From contig NZ_CP112880.1 in the NCBI RefSeq assembly GCF_028747205.1, positions 4,650,001 to 4,714,000 of the forward strand: DNA of 64,000 bases, read 5' to 3'. Positions 35,701-43,758 of the stretch are shown in pieces. The notes below the pieces were generated by a model. It searched no databases. It was given only the letters and a program-made list of their open reading frames with translations, and had not been told where the DNA came from. Numbering within the stretch: the stretch's first letter is position 1; every line of letters starts with the position of its first letter. A program made the position numbers and the translations under genes. This DNA comes from Streptomyces sp. CA-278952. Its GTDB lineage: Bacteria > Actinomycetota > Actinomycetes > Streptomycetales > Streptomycetaceae.

Positions 35701-37786
35701 GTACCCGTGCATGAGTGCGCTGCTCGCGGTTGAGCGCCTCGCGGACCAGCTTGTGGCCATCGCTGATATTCCGATGGCTCGGGTCATGCAGTTGCTGTTG
35801 CGTGACTGCAACAACCTGGCCATGCCTGGCCTCGTGGTCGGGTTCCTTGTGCGGCATCTGGAGCAGGCGGGTGATCTGCTGGATCCTTGGATGCGGGATC
35901 CAGACGTATGGCATCTGGAATTCGCGCGAGTCGCTGGTGAAGGAGTGCTGTACGTACAAGGCCCGGACGAACCTGACCTTGTGGGGCGCTCTCGCCGTCG
36001 AAGTAATCTGCGTGACGTCGCCGCCGAACTCACCATCCGGGCGACCCTCTCCGGTGATCAGAACCGGCTGAACGAGCTCGCGGCCACAGGCGAGGAACTC
36101 ATCCGTCGTGCCGAGGAACTGGTCGCTGACTCCCAGGGCGGTGCGGATGCTGATCGGATGCTCACCTCAGTACGGGGGTGGGCGGCGACGTTCAGGCCGG
36201 AGGATTTTCATCCGGAAACTGATGAGTCTGGCAACTTGATCGTGCAGTATCAGCACCCCGAGCCGCTGGCGACTCGCATGCAGCCCGAAGCTGAGATGTT
36301 CGATCGTGCCGGCCAGGCGTTGCGCTTGCAGAACACCTACGCCAGATCCGCCGATCGCGTTGGCCCGGTTGACACTCTTCTGCCTGACATCGTCTTGGTG
36401 CGATCCCTGGGCGACGACCCACCCAATCCTGCTCTCAACCGCCTTGACCCGATTGCTGCCGTCGCTGCTGCCGCAGCCGTCGCACACGCCCGCGGACGGA
36501 TCCAGGTGCCGGTTGACGACTTGCGTTGGGCGACGGATGTCCTGATCGAGGCGATCGCCGAACCGAGTCGGGCTGAGTACGTCTCTTCTTCTTTCTACTC
36601 GGTGGGAGCTGATCGATCTGCGGCGACTGGACTGCCGGCACTCTTGGCCGTGGCATCTGACGACGTCGACCTTGATCGTCAGGCAATCATCGGCGCCTTG
36701 GACCGCTGCACCACGAACCACTTCGACGAGGTGCGCATCACGTTTGCCCTGGCTGTCGAACCTGTCTGGGACGCGCCGTGCGACGCTGACCAGCAGTCGA
36801 GCCCGTGCCGCCACCAAGCAGTGCTCAACGTCGTGCGGGCGGGACTGCAGGACTGTCGCCTTGGCGACTGGGACCCGACCACTGGTGTACTTGGCCGTCC
36901 CCGGCTCGACGGTCCTTACGAGCAGACGTTGCCCGAGGTCGAGACGGAGCGGCTCTATCTGACGTCACTGATTCCGCCACTTATTGCTGCCGGTTCAGCG
37001 TCCCTCAGCAACAGTTGTGTGGCAGATCAGGCGAACGGACTTGCTGAAGTCCTGCTTGACGCCCACGCCCGCGTTGCCGACCACTGGGCGAGGGAAGGGT
37101 ACGAGAACCGGCACAGCCGGCAGATCGCTCGCGTCATCGTTGCCCTGGCGCTCAGGGGTAACACCGAGCCGCTCAAAGCACATGTACGGCGCTTCGCTGC
37201 CAACGGTCGCGCCCTGCAGGATTTCCTCCATGACCTCACCGTGCTGTTCACCTATGACGATGACCTACGCCCGGCCCTTCTGGACATTTGGTCCGTCGTC
37301 ATGGAGACCGCCCTCGATGCCATCGGCGACGGCACTGAACTACGCACCGATCACCACTGGGGCGACTACGCATTGGGGGCACTACTACCTGCTCCCGAGA
37401 TCGACATGAGCGACACCGACATCGACGCGACCCTAGATCGCGCCCGAGAAGGCTGGCTACACCCCGACAGCCTCGCTGGCCTCGTGGATCGTTGGATAGG
37501 GATCGCCCGGCAGGAACCCAAGGCCCTCGACGCACTCGCGAAGCTTGGCAAGTGCGCTCCGCTGGAGTGGCAGCGAGGCAGGGGGCTCGACTTGGCGGAG
37601 CGATTGGTCGACGATAACTATGGCGCCATCGCCAACAAGTGCTGGTACGTCACCGACTGGCTCAAGACACTTCACTCACGCGATGAAATGTTGCCGGCCC
37701 ATATTGCACGGTGGCGACGCCTCGTCGACGGGTTGGCGGCAGCAGGTGACCACCGGGCAGCCAACTTGCAACTAATCGAAGAGTGA
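32774..37786 (+). CDS. giant STAND-type NTPase with nuclease-like N-terminus (candidate defence protein)
   Basis: 1,670 residues from ATG 32774; the frame is open further upstream but without a convincing start. Residues 20-160 (LEHRFGAVLLAHLLLGD, SAVDDLIVVGN, RRLSIGVRRAPS) follow the plan of a PD-(D/E)xK or Cap4-like domain. D64-D65 are present, but the usual E/Q-x-K reads G83-V84-R85, so catalysis is doubtful. The P-loop is GEPDAGKS (337-344) and the Walker B LLVVDGAES (D402). Some 1,200 helical residues follow with no recognised repeat, where Avs-like STAND proteins carry their sensor. GC is lower than in neighbours. It lies at the left edge of the island, convergent with a ParB-like pair. 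Confidence 0.72.
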   Translation: MVGRDGAEQVASPYSTGGGGTVLEHRFGAVLLAHLLLGDPVPALGDEVTPVEVRFQDSHFSAVDDLIVVGNTADGAQRRLSIGVRRAPSFVTSDDSTADLLVSYLRVVTDHWDEASTGRWRLAVAVASPNPAVQQVRELAVIAHGQPDEESFRAAVEQAGRTSNAVRTRLTHLDALIAKAAASPKVRTETPDAELTWRVLHVLWLWELRLEGVDESDRTAVVGRLRGIVPDSSVEDADALFEVLGRLSQGYAPAAATVTESMLRRQLSGAAALDRSPSYPAAWRVLDALSETAENLVRFRLTGAGENLELERVEAGSALAAEARAVASQATALIVHGEPDAGKSALALRTASQLRADGVAVTVLNLREIPATLVEFETLLGARLAVVLGASAVGTGRLLVVDGAESVLEGRARLLSDLARAAMTAGLGVVAVTRTDGSGAARDVLMQAAESVERHGEVIESLVREHEVPRLTSVEITQLVEVFPQLQRWASDERAQWLLGRPGLVDMLLRAGPSVAAPQGVASEADLFAAVWGHLVRRGEMVVAGGPSPDARDQSLRALARRQLLPHENSAPPDSAALPSLRSDGLLAPLNATSAWNRSDRFASDLVRDMAMVRLLVTDGFDLLSAADAPRWALRAARVACQAQLLTTADVRRSLAHLRAVFDQIAVDHGERWSDVPWEAVLTLGTAGEVLGRAWPELQKDRQAGLRTTIRLAMQRYASHDVGDPVVLAPLVELTFCREHDADSDDSSRATYDMSRAIRELVLAWLRGLVRAEVGVSIPIRQTVRDRILAAEPEHWDEFAVEALALLGPDLDGRAEAFLRGIADDGGARLDPVVENFWPVTGMARHQPDLLLVFAESYYIERYDSEAAKYGGFRSYPFDDGIRHHRARGGITERMAGWYRGPFWQLLKARTVPTLALINRMLDHAAAIRVGDRDSHVQIPEDELTGVDLDLLGVGVRHCVGDEHVWAWYRGSSVGPYPCMSALLAVERLADQLVAIADIPMARVMQLLLRDCNNLAMPGLVVGFLVRHLEQAGDLLDPWMRDPDVWHLEFARVAGEGVLYVQGPDEPDLVGRSRRRSNLRDVAAELTIRATLSGDQNRLNELAATGEELIRRAEELVADSQGGADADRMLTSVRGWAATFRPEDFHPETDESGNLIVQYQHPEPLATRMQPEAEMFDRAGQALRLQNTYARSADRVGPVDTLLPDIVLVRSLGDDPPNPALNRLDPIAAVAAAAAVAHARGRIQVPVDDLRWATDVLIEAIAEPSRAEYVSSSFYSVGADRSAATGLPALLAVASDDVDLDRQAIIGALDRCTTNHFDEVRITFALAVEPVWDAPCDADQQSSPCRHQAVLNVVRAGLQDCRLGDWDPTTGVLGRPRLDGPYEQTLPEVETERLYLTSLIPPLIAAGSASLSNSCVADQANGLAEVLLDAHARVADHWAREGYENRHSRQIARVIVALALRGNTEPLKAHVRRFAANGRALQDFLHDLTVLFTYDDDLRPALLDIWSVVMETALDAIGDGTELRTDHHWGDYALGALLPAPEIDMSDTDIDATLDRAREGWLHPDSLAGLVDRWIGIARQEPKALDALAKLGKCAPLEWQRGRGLDLAERLVDDNYGAIANKCWYVTDWLKTLHSRDEMLPAHIARWRRLVDGLAAAGDHRAANLQLIEE

Positions 37787-37899
37787 CGTCAGCATATGGA
37801 GCACTAGAGTAGGTGTTTATGCGGGCGAGTGCGCCGTGGTTCCCAGGGGTCGCACCTTTGAGGTTCGTTATCCTGAACTGGTGCCAACCTCGACCGTTC

Positions 37900-37933
37900 C
37901 TGACTCCTCGTCAGTGAATCGATGAGGACTCAG
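37900..37933. terminator. imperfect hairpin between STAND and ParB-like genes
   Basis: CCTGACTCCTCGTC and GATGAGGACTCAGG form a 14-bp stem with two mismatches and an eight-base loop, midway in the 189-base convergent gap. It could terminate both directions. Confidence 0.5.
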
Positions 37934-37975
37934 GAGTGATCGAGATTGGGTGCTTTGGGCAATTGGGTCCTGCAT

Positions 37976-38782
37976 TCAGAACGGCTCTCGGGATTCTGTG
38001 GCTAGCCGACCAGAACGCCGCCCTGAATTATATGCATCCCGAACCACTCTGGCGATCCCCTCCACCACGGTGCCTCCGGTGACCTGCTTGTAGCCCCGTC
38101 CTTTACCAAGGAGACTTGCAGGGCCACCGGGAAGCTTGGAAAGCTTGCGCACCAGTGCATCAGAGTCGAGGAAAGGGAACTCGTAAAGCACAGAGGCTAC
38201 CCCGAGAAGCACGTAGCTGTTCCCTGCGGCGGGGATATGTCCCCAGGAGTCAGTGACGACCCGCAAGGTCCGCCTCAGTAGCTGCCCTTTCTCTGTCGAC
38301 TTTCCGTAGATCTTGCGGAGCGCTGCAACTGCGATGATTGCGTTGCCAGCCCCGGAATCTGAGACGATCCAACCGAGGTCTCGCGCAGTGCGCGTGATAT
38401 CGAGAGACTCGCCGTGTCCGGCGGTAACTTCGGCCATGAACTTATACAAGGGTTGTACGCGCCGATTGTCGTTGAGGCCGAGGAAAAGCTCTGCTTCCTG
38501 TTCCTTGGTGAGGCCGCGGAATACCTTCATTCCGATCTTTGTTTCTCCGTGGTCTGCGGCGACGCACAGAGCTCCTCGATTCTGCCCGTCGAGCCAAATG
38601 TATGTGCCGTTTGATCGGGCGGACACTTGAGGAACTCCAAGGCGTCCCAAGTCGAAGCCTTCCCTGAGCTTACGCGCCACCCAGGCCGTGTCCACGGGGC
38701 GAGTGTTCACAGCTCGGTCCGTCGTTACCTGACTGGGTACGAGCAACTCGATTTCGACAGCATGCTGGGTTCGGCTACTCAT
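37976..38782 (-). CDS. ParB/DGQHR-like protein (DUF6551 type)
   Basis: 268 residues from ATG 38782. The first 110 residues resemble the ParB/Srx fold of DUF6551 and DndB-like proteins: VARKLREGFDLGRLGVPQVSARSNGTYIWLDGQNRGALCVAADHG, where LDGQNR takes the place of DGQHR. Then GLTKEQEAELFLGLNDNRRVQPLYKF, the usual follow-up helix. The C-terminal half is helical (ALVRKLSKLPGGPASLLGKGRGYKQ). The start overlaps the stop of the upstream ParB gene by eight bases. The family binds nucleotides or DNA in plasmids, phages and DNA-modification loci; the role here is unknown. Confidence 0.7.
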   Translation of the reverse strand: MSSRTQHAVEIELLVPSQVTTDRAVNTRPVDTAWVARKLREGFDLGRLGVPQVSARSNGTYIWLDGQNRGALCVAADHGETKIGMKVFRGLTKEQEAELFLGLNDNRRVQPLYKFMAEVTAGHGESLDITRTARDLGWIVSDSGAGNAIIAVAALRKIYGKSTEKGQLLRRTLRVVTDSWGHIPAAGNSYVLLGVASVLYEFPFLDSDALVRKLSKLPGGPASLLGKGRGYKQVTGGTVVEGIARVVRDAYNSGRRSGRLATESREPF

Positions 38783-39722
38783 TGCGCATCTTCTCCATCT
38801 TTTTTACGTACGTGTGCGACATTCGGCGGGCATCCTTAAGCGCCTTGAGCATGTATGCGAAATGCTCGGAGGTTGCCAGGTCGTCTGTTACGACATCAGA
38901 CAACCCTTCTAGCGTTCCAATAACTACATCGGCGGTTCGGACATAGTCGTATTCCCTCCGGTGGGAGCGAGCCTTGGGGAGGGAGCTACTGGCAATGCGG
39001 GCACTGGTTGAGCCAGCTTCGTGCACCCTCGGCTTACCGCCTAGGTATGGGAAGCAGGATTCCAGCGTGTCGGGGCAGATTCCCTGCAGGAGTAGCTGGT
39101 GCAATTTCGCGAGCACGGACACCAGGGGGTAGTCAAGGCCGGGTTTTTCGACTGCTTCCACCATGAGAGAGAGCGATCTCTCGGCCGTTCCTGCAGAGTC
39201 GGGGGTGGTCATCTCCCTCTCTGCTTTCCGGAGGGTGGAGCGAAGCACCTTGTACACCTTGGTGGGGAGGCCCACAGCGGCAGCGGCTGAAACTTCTCGC
39301 CGGAATCCTTCGTCGGCGCCACTGGGTGGTGGAAGCCGATGCAAGTTGAAGGCAGCCGTCACTCTTTCCGTTACGGTCATAGGGAGTGAGTAGAGTGGGT
39401 CTGGATTTTCGATATGCTGCCGCAGCTCCAGGGCGCCTTCTTCGATATCCTTGGCGAAGATGGCGGCCACGAAGTGCATATGGGCCTGCTTGCTCGCCTC
39501 GAATCTCCTATTTCCGCTCAATAGGAAGTGGTCCTTCTCGGCGACGAGTAGGGGCTCCTTCAAGCCGGAAGTCCTGATGGACGAGGCCAGGCCGTCAAGG
39601 TCTCGGATTCTTTCGGTAGGGGATTTCGTGATTCTAATATCGGAAAGTCTGATCTTCGCAAGCTCCAACGCTTTCCTCTTCTCGGGCTTGGTGGCGTTCG
39701 TCCGGAGGGGACGGGTGTGCAA
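38775..39722 (-). CDS. ParB N-terminal domain protein
   Basis: 315 residues if started at TTG 39722; TTG 39668, with GAGGAAAG just upstream, is an attractive alternative and would begin at LELAKI. The N-terminal ParB/Srx domain reads ELAKIRLSDIRITKSPTERIRDLDGLASSIRTSGLKEPLLVAEKDHFLLSGNRRFEASKQ (the GxRR-type motif is SGNRRFEA). The C-terminal part is helical and not recognised. No ParA accompanies it, so chromosome partitioning is unlikely. Coupled to the next gene. Low GC marks it as a recent acquisition. Confidence 0.75.
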   Translation of the reverse strand: MHTRPLRTNATKPEKRKALELAKIRLSDIRITKSPTERIRDLDGLASSIRTSGLKEPLLVAEKDHFLLSGNRRFEASKQAHMHFVAAIFAKDIEEGALELRQHIENPDPLYSLPMTVTERVTAAFNLHRLPPPSGADEGFRREVSAAAAVGLPTKVYKVLRSTLRKAEREMTTPDSAGTAERSLSLMVEAVEKPGLDYPLVSVLAKLHQLLLQGICPDTLESCFPYLGGKPRVHEAGSTSARIASSSLPKARSHRREYDYVRTADVVIGTLEGLSDVVTDDLATSEHFAYMLKALKDARRMSHTYVKKMEKMRNE

Positions 39723-40027
39723 GCTGGACGAGAGGCTAAGGCAGATTCTCGGGGAAAGTAAAAATCGCCACGCTTGTGGAGTAATCGTAGTACTGCTTTG
39801 GAGTCATGAACGGGGTGGCTGGCAGGCATTTGCGGGCACAGAAGACGTGAGTCTTACGTGAATATTCTTTCGTGCTTGAGGAGGCGGGGGATCAGGGCGA
39901 GGCCGCTGGTGGCTTGGCCCAGAAGCGAGCTCAGCCCCTTTGATCAGCGGGGGAGGCTTCGTCTGTCCACGTGGTCAGTGCGCGGTAGCGTCGTCGGGAG
40001 ACCCATCAGGGAAGGAACGATCACCGG
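39723..40027. other. 305-base gap between ParB-like gene and HAD gene
   Basis: Divergent promoter region and border between low-GC left cargo and GC-rich middle cargo. AT-richer near 39757-39800 and 39855-39880. Contains CCTTTGATCAG at 39937-39947, repeated inverted at 40695-40705. No coding sequence is supported. Confidence 0.6.
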
Positions 40028-40681
40028 ATGCCGCACAGGACTGATGTCGCCGACAGGCGCGGCCTGATCCTCGACTTCGCCGGGGTGCTTACCGCCAGCC
40101 CGATCGATATCCACCGCGCCTGGTGCGTGTCGGAAGGGCTGGCTCCGGGCGCATGGCGCAGCACTCTCAACGATCACCCTGAGGGCCGGCGTCTGTACGA
40201 GGCTCTGGAGATCGGGGAGATCGGGCAGGCCGAGTGGAACGAGGGCACGGCCGCGCTGTTGGGTGCGCACGTGGATCCGGTGAACCTGATGGGGCGGGCC
40301 TGGGCCCGGGTGCCTGTGGCCCGTCGGATGGTCGCGCTCGCGCGTGCCGCGCGTGCCTCCGGCCACCGGCTTGCGCTGCTGTCCAACAGCTTCGGCCTCG
40401 ACCCGTTCAACCCGTACGAACACGTCGGCATCTGGGACCTGTTCGACGTGCACGTCGTCTCCGAGCTGGTCGGCATGGCGAAGCCCGATCCGGCGATCTA
40501 CGAACTCGCCCTGGAGCGGATCGGACTGCCTGCCGAGCGGTGCGTATTCGTGGACGATCACGCGGTGAACCTTCCGCCGGCCGCCGATCTGGGCATCGCC
40601 ACGGTCCACGTCACGGACGAGGATGAGGCCGTGACAGAGCTGGAGGCCCTCCTTGGTGTCACGGCGGTGCTCGCCGCGTGA
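40028..40681 (+). CDS. HAD-superfamily hydrolase
   Basis: 217 residues from ATG 40028, GGGAAGGA upstream. HAD-IA plan: motif I LILDFAGVLTA (nucleophile Asp; the second acid is replaced by Ala as in the DFGGV subgroup), motif II LALLSNSFG, motif III MAKPDPAIYELALERIGL with Lys, and motif IV CVFVDDHAVNL. Probably a phosphatase or dehalogenase-type enzyme for a small substrate. It precedes the XRE gene by 89 bp and may serve the glycosyl operon. Confidence 0.85.
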   Translation: MPHRTDVADRRGLILDFAGVLTASPIDIHRAWCVSEGLAPGAWRSTLNDHPEGRRLYEALEIGEIGQAEWNEGTAALLGAHVDPVNLMGRAWARVPVARRMVALARAARASGHRLALLSNSFGLDPFNPYEHVGIWDLFDVHVVSELVGMAKPDPAIYELALERIGLPAERCVFVDDHAVNLPPAADLGIATVHVTDEDEAVTELEALLGVTAVLAA

Positions 40682-40770
40682 ACCCAAGTGCGCTCTGATC
40701 AAAGGCTGTCGGCTCCACCGCTCCAGCCAGTACTGTCCGTGTGGGGTCCATCACGCGGAGGTTCTGGAGC

Positions 40771-41973
40771 ATGCAGTGGTCGGAGTACACCACCTCTGAG
40801 CGCTTGAAGGCGCTGCGCGGTGGCATGACACAGGAGCAGTTGGCGGAGGCGGCCGGCGTGTCCTTCGGCGTGGTGCGCAAGCTCGAACGCGGCGGGACGG
40901 CTTCCCTGCCGTCCTTGCTGTCGATCGCCGACGCGCTCGGTACGGACATCGCCGTGCTCCTCGGGCAGCAGGCGCCACGGCGGTCCATGGACCGCGACGA
41001 GCGGGCTGCGTTGCGCCTGGTCTCCGCAGCCACTCATGACGCGGCCATCGGCATCCCCGCCGAGGTCGAGCCGGGCACCGTCGAAGAGCTCCGCGCCGTC
41101 GTCCGTCGTGCGGACGCCGCGTACTGGGGAGGCCGGTACACCGAGCTCGGTACTCTCCTTGGGGGGCTCCTTCCCGAGGCGCGGGCCAGGTTCGACACGG
41201 CCGGCCTCGATGAGCGGGAGGCCGCCGCCGGCGTCTTGGTCGACACCTTTCAGACGGCGGGCATGGCCGCCAACGTGCTCGGATCACGAGATCTGGCGTA
41301 TGCGGCGCTGACGTACGGACGCCAGATCGCCGTGCAGGGCGGAGATGATCTCCGTGAAGCGCACCTTGCCGCGACCACCGCGTGGGTCAACCTCCGCGAC
41401 GGCCGGACCAAGCAGGGCTTCCTCCTTGCCGTAGCACAAGCCGACCGGATCGAGCCCAAGATGAGCGAGCACGACCCGGACCGGCTGAGTGTGTACGGGC
41501 AGCTCGTCACGAACGCCGCCGTCGCCGCGTCCCGGGGCGGTGCGAACTCGGACAACGCCCGTGAATACCTCTCGCAGGCGCATGCCGTCGCTGCCCGCAT
41601 CGGGGACGAGCATGCCCGTGGCGCGCACGCCCAGCCGTACGGACCGATGTACGCCGCAACGCAGGCCATGAGTATCGCCGTAGCCCTCGGCGATACGGCT
41701 GGAGCGCTGCGGCTCATGGACACCGTTCGCCTGGACGACACGGTGCCCCTGGCCACTCGGGCCCGCTACGGCCTGGACGTAGCGCTCACCCAGGTCGAAT
41801 GCCGTCGGTGGGAGGCCGCAGCCGACACCCTCCAGGCCGTCTGCGCGATGGCCCCGGGATGGGTGCGTCACCAGATGCTTCCCGGCGTCATCATCAGTCG
41901 ACTCGCCGGGGTGTCCGTCAACCGACTGCGAGGACTGGCGAACTCCGCGGGCGTACCCCTCGGAGTGCGTTGA
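40771..41973 (+). CDS. XRE regulator with TPR-like C-terminus
   Basis: 400 residues from ATG 40771 (GGAG four bases upstream). HTH in the first 65 residues (TSERLKALRGGMTQEQLAEAAGVSFGVVRKLERGGTASLPSLLSIADALGTDIAVLL), then a helical, TPR-like sensor domain as in many Streptomyces cluster-linked regulators. It is the probable pathway regulator of the downstream operon 42168-47927. Inducer unknown. Confidence 0.85.
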   Translation: MQWSEYTTSERLKALRGGMTQEQLAEAAGVSFGVVRKLERGGTASLPSLLSIADALGTDIAVLLGQQAPRRSMDRDERAALRLVSAATHDAAIGIPAEVEPGTVEELRAVVRRADAAYWGGRYTELGTLLGGLLPEARARFDTAGLDEREAAAGVLVDTFQTAGMAANVLGSRDLAYAALTYGRQIAVQGGDDLREAHLAATTAWVNLRDGRTKQGFLLAVAQADRIEPKMSEHDPDRLSVYGQLVTNAAVAASRGGANSDNAREYLSQAHAVAARIGDEHARGAHAQPYGPMYAATQAMSIAVALGDTAGALRLMDTVRLDDTVPLATRARYGLDVALTQVECRRWEAAADTLQAVCAMAPGWVRHQMLPGVIISRLAGVSVNRLRGLANSAGVPLGVR

Positions 41974-42167
41974 CCTACGAGCCGAAGTACCACGGCCCGT
42001 AGTAGGTACGGACGCGCCATCAGCGCGACTGCTACGGGGCGTGGCACACCTTCGGGCGACCCTGCTTCCGCTGCCACGCGGCGTGGCGGTCCGACCGGAT
42101 ACGGAGTCTCTCCACTGCGACGAGCCGTGCCTGGGCCCCGACTCCGCAGCCCAGCAGCCTTGTGGGC

Positions 42168-42614
42168 ATGCCGATCAACCCGCCCGGCGGCCTCGGGCAC
42201 GTACCCGTCGCCGTCTACTCCTGCGCCACCACCTCCACCGCCCTCGGTGAGAGCGAGGAGCGTGGCCGCTACTACGCCGAGGCCCGGCACTGGCACGTCG
42301 CCGGCGTCTGGTCCGACCCCGCCCCGTCGCTGCCGCTCATGGAGCGGCCGGGCTGGCAGGCCGTCACGGCCGCCCTGTCCGCCGGAATGATCCGAGGTGT
42401 CGTCGTCAGCGGCCTGACGCATGTCGCCGCCGACGCCGCCCAGTTCGCGGCTCTCGGCGTTCTCCTCCGCGACCGGGGAGGGTTCCTCGCGGACGCGTCG
42501 AGCGGCACCCCGACCCGTCGAACCCCCGGCCAGGCCCGTCGTCGCCGCGACATCGCGGACGCGGCCTCCGGCTGGTTCACGCAGACAGGCACGTACGAGG
42601 AGGACGGCTCGTGA
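42168..42614 (+). CDS. small resolvase-fold-like protein, operon leader gene
   Basis: 148 residues from ATG 42168 (GTG 42162 possible). VPVAVYSCATTSTALGESEERGRYYAEARHWHVAGVWSDPAPSLPLMERPGWQAVTAALSAGMIRGVVVSGLTHVA resembles the alpha/beta fold of serine-recombinase N-domains, without the catalytic Ser-Arg pattern. Role unknown. Its stop overlaps the GTG of the next gene. Confidence 0.6.
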   Translation: MPINPPGGLGHVPVAVYSCATTSTALGESEERGRYYAEARHWHVAGVWSDPAPSLPLMERPGWQAVTAALSAGMIRGVVVSGLTHVAADAAQFAALGVLLRDRGGFLADASSGTPTRRTPGQARRRRDIADAASGWFTQTGTYEEDGS

Positions 42615-42805
42615 GCGCCCGGCGCGCCTGGGTCGGCGACCTCGTCCGGGACGGCGGCGGACGGCGGGCGATCGTCACCGACGTCCGCGCCGGCGGCACC
42701 GTGTGGGTGCTGCGGCCGCCGACCGGCGGTGGCCCCCACTGGGAGACCGACGACCCCGACAGCCTCGAAATCCTCGCCCGCTCCGAAGCCAGGGATACGC
42801 CGTGA
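42611..42805 (+). CDS. small conserved-type hypothetical protein
   Basis: 64 residues, GTG start in a GTGA overlap. Beta-rich SH3-like sequence WVGDLVRDGGGRRAIVTDVRAGGTVWVLRPPTGGG. The stop again overlaps the next start (GTGA). Position in a tight operon supports translation. Function unknown. Confidence 0.6.
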   Translation: MSARRAWVGDLVRDGGGRRAIVTDVRAGGTVWVLRPPTGGGPHWETDDPDSLEILARSEARDTP

Positions 42806-43758
42806 GCGACCGCGCTGGCTGCCGACCCTTCCGTCACGCCCGTGCACCACGCCTGAAAGGCGAAGTCCCCGTGTACGCGTTCGGCCTCTGCATCGACCAG
42901 CAATACCTCGTCCCCGGCCTCGCCGCCCTCGCTGGCCTGGCCGACAGCCTCACCCCGGCCGCCCGCCGCGAAGCTGCCGTACGGGTGCTCACCCTCGACC
43001 TGACCCCGTCGCAGGCCCTCCTCCTCGCCGACCTCGCCAAGCGGGCCGGCGTCGGCTCCTTCGACCTCCGTCAATGCGCCCCTCTGCGCTCCTCGCGCAT
43101 GGCAGACGCCTCGTACATCACCGTCACGACCTATCTGAGGTTCGAGTTCACGCCGAGCTTCGTCCGCCGTCCCTACCTGATCTACGTGGACGCCGACGTA
43201 CTCGTACGCGGAGACGTGAGCGAGCCGCTCGGCTCCCTCGCGCCGGACGAGACGGGCGCCGTGCGGGACGAGTTCAACCCGACCGTCGGCGAGTGCCCGG
43301 CGCTGCCCGGAGCCGCCGAGCGCTGGCCCCACCTGCGCGGACGCCCGTACTTCAACGCCGGCGTGCTCTGGGCCCACACCGATCACATGTCCCGCATCCG
43401 CCGAGGCGTCGAGCAGGCCCTGATCCACGCCCGGCGCCACATCCTCCACAACGACCAGGACGCCCTGAACCTGTGGCTTCTGCGATCCGGCCGAGTGCGC
43501 CCGGTGTCCGGTGGTTTCAACCGGTTCGAGGTCGGCCGATTCCTGGAACGCGGGAACTGGGTGCGCCGGGTCGTCACACGGTCGCCGAAGCCCGATCCGG
43601 CTGCCGCCCTCGTGCACTTCGTCGGTCCCGAGAAGCCGTGGCAGGCCGACTGCCCCGTCACGGAGGAAGTCGTCGAATACCGGCGGCACCTGGAAAGGGC
43701 CATGCGTCACGTCCGGCGTCTGGGTGCCGTCGGCGTGGAACCGGCGGGTGGGCGGTGA
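42802..43758 (+). CDS. glycosyltransferase, GT8-like
   Basis: 318 residues from GTG 42802 in an overlap; GTG 42871 (VYAFGLCIDQQYLVPGLAAL) is an alternative that trims a basic leader. Catalytic D-x-D in YLIYVDADVLVRGD, then YFNAGVLWAHTD and HNDQDALNLWLL (the Q-D of GT8), and VHFVGPEKPW near the end. It should transfer a sugar from a nucleotide donor with retention of configuration. Acceptor unknown. Confidence 0.83.
   Translation: MSDRAGCRPFRHARAPRLKGEVPVYAFGLCIDQQYLVPGLAALAGLADSLTPAARREAAVRVLTLDLTPSQALLLADLAKRAGVGSFDLRQCAPLRSSRMADASYITVTTYLRFEFTPSFVRRPYLIYVDADVLVRGDVSEPLGSLAPDETGAVRDEFNPTVGECPALPGAAERWPHLRGRPYFNAGVLWAHTDHMSRIRRGVEQALIHARRHILHNDQDALNLWLLRSGRVRPVSGGFNRFEVGRFLERGNWVRRVVTRSPKPDPAAALVHFVGPEKPWQADCPVTEEVVEYRRHLERAMRHVRRLGAVGVEPAGGR

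Noticed and set aside
37976..39722. Chromosome or plasmid partitioning (ParAB) operon
   Set aside because: No ParA and no parS-like array is seen, and one of the two genes is DGQHR-like rather than a true ParB.
42003..42167. Cysteine-containing upstream extension of the gene at 42168 (DCYGAWHTFGRPCFRCHAAW)
   Set aside because: The frame is open but has no start codon after the stop at 42003, so it is left out; it could be a relic of an upstream gene.
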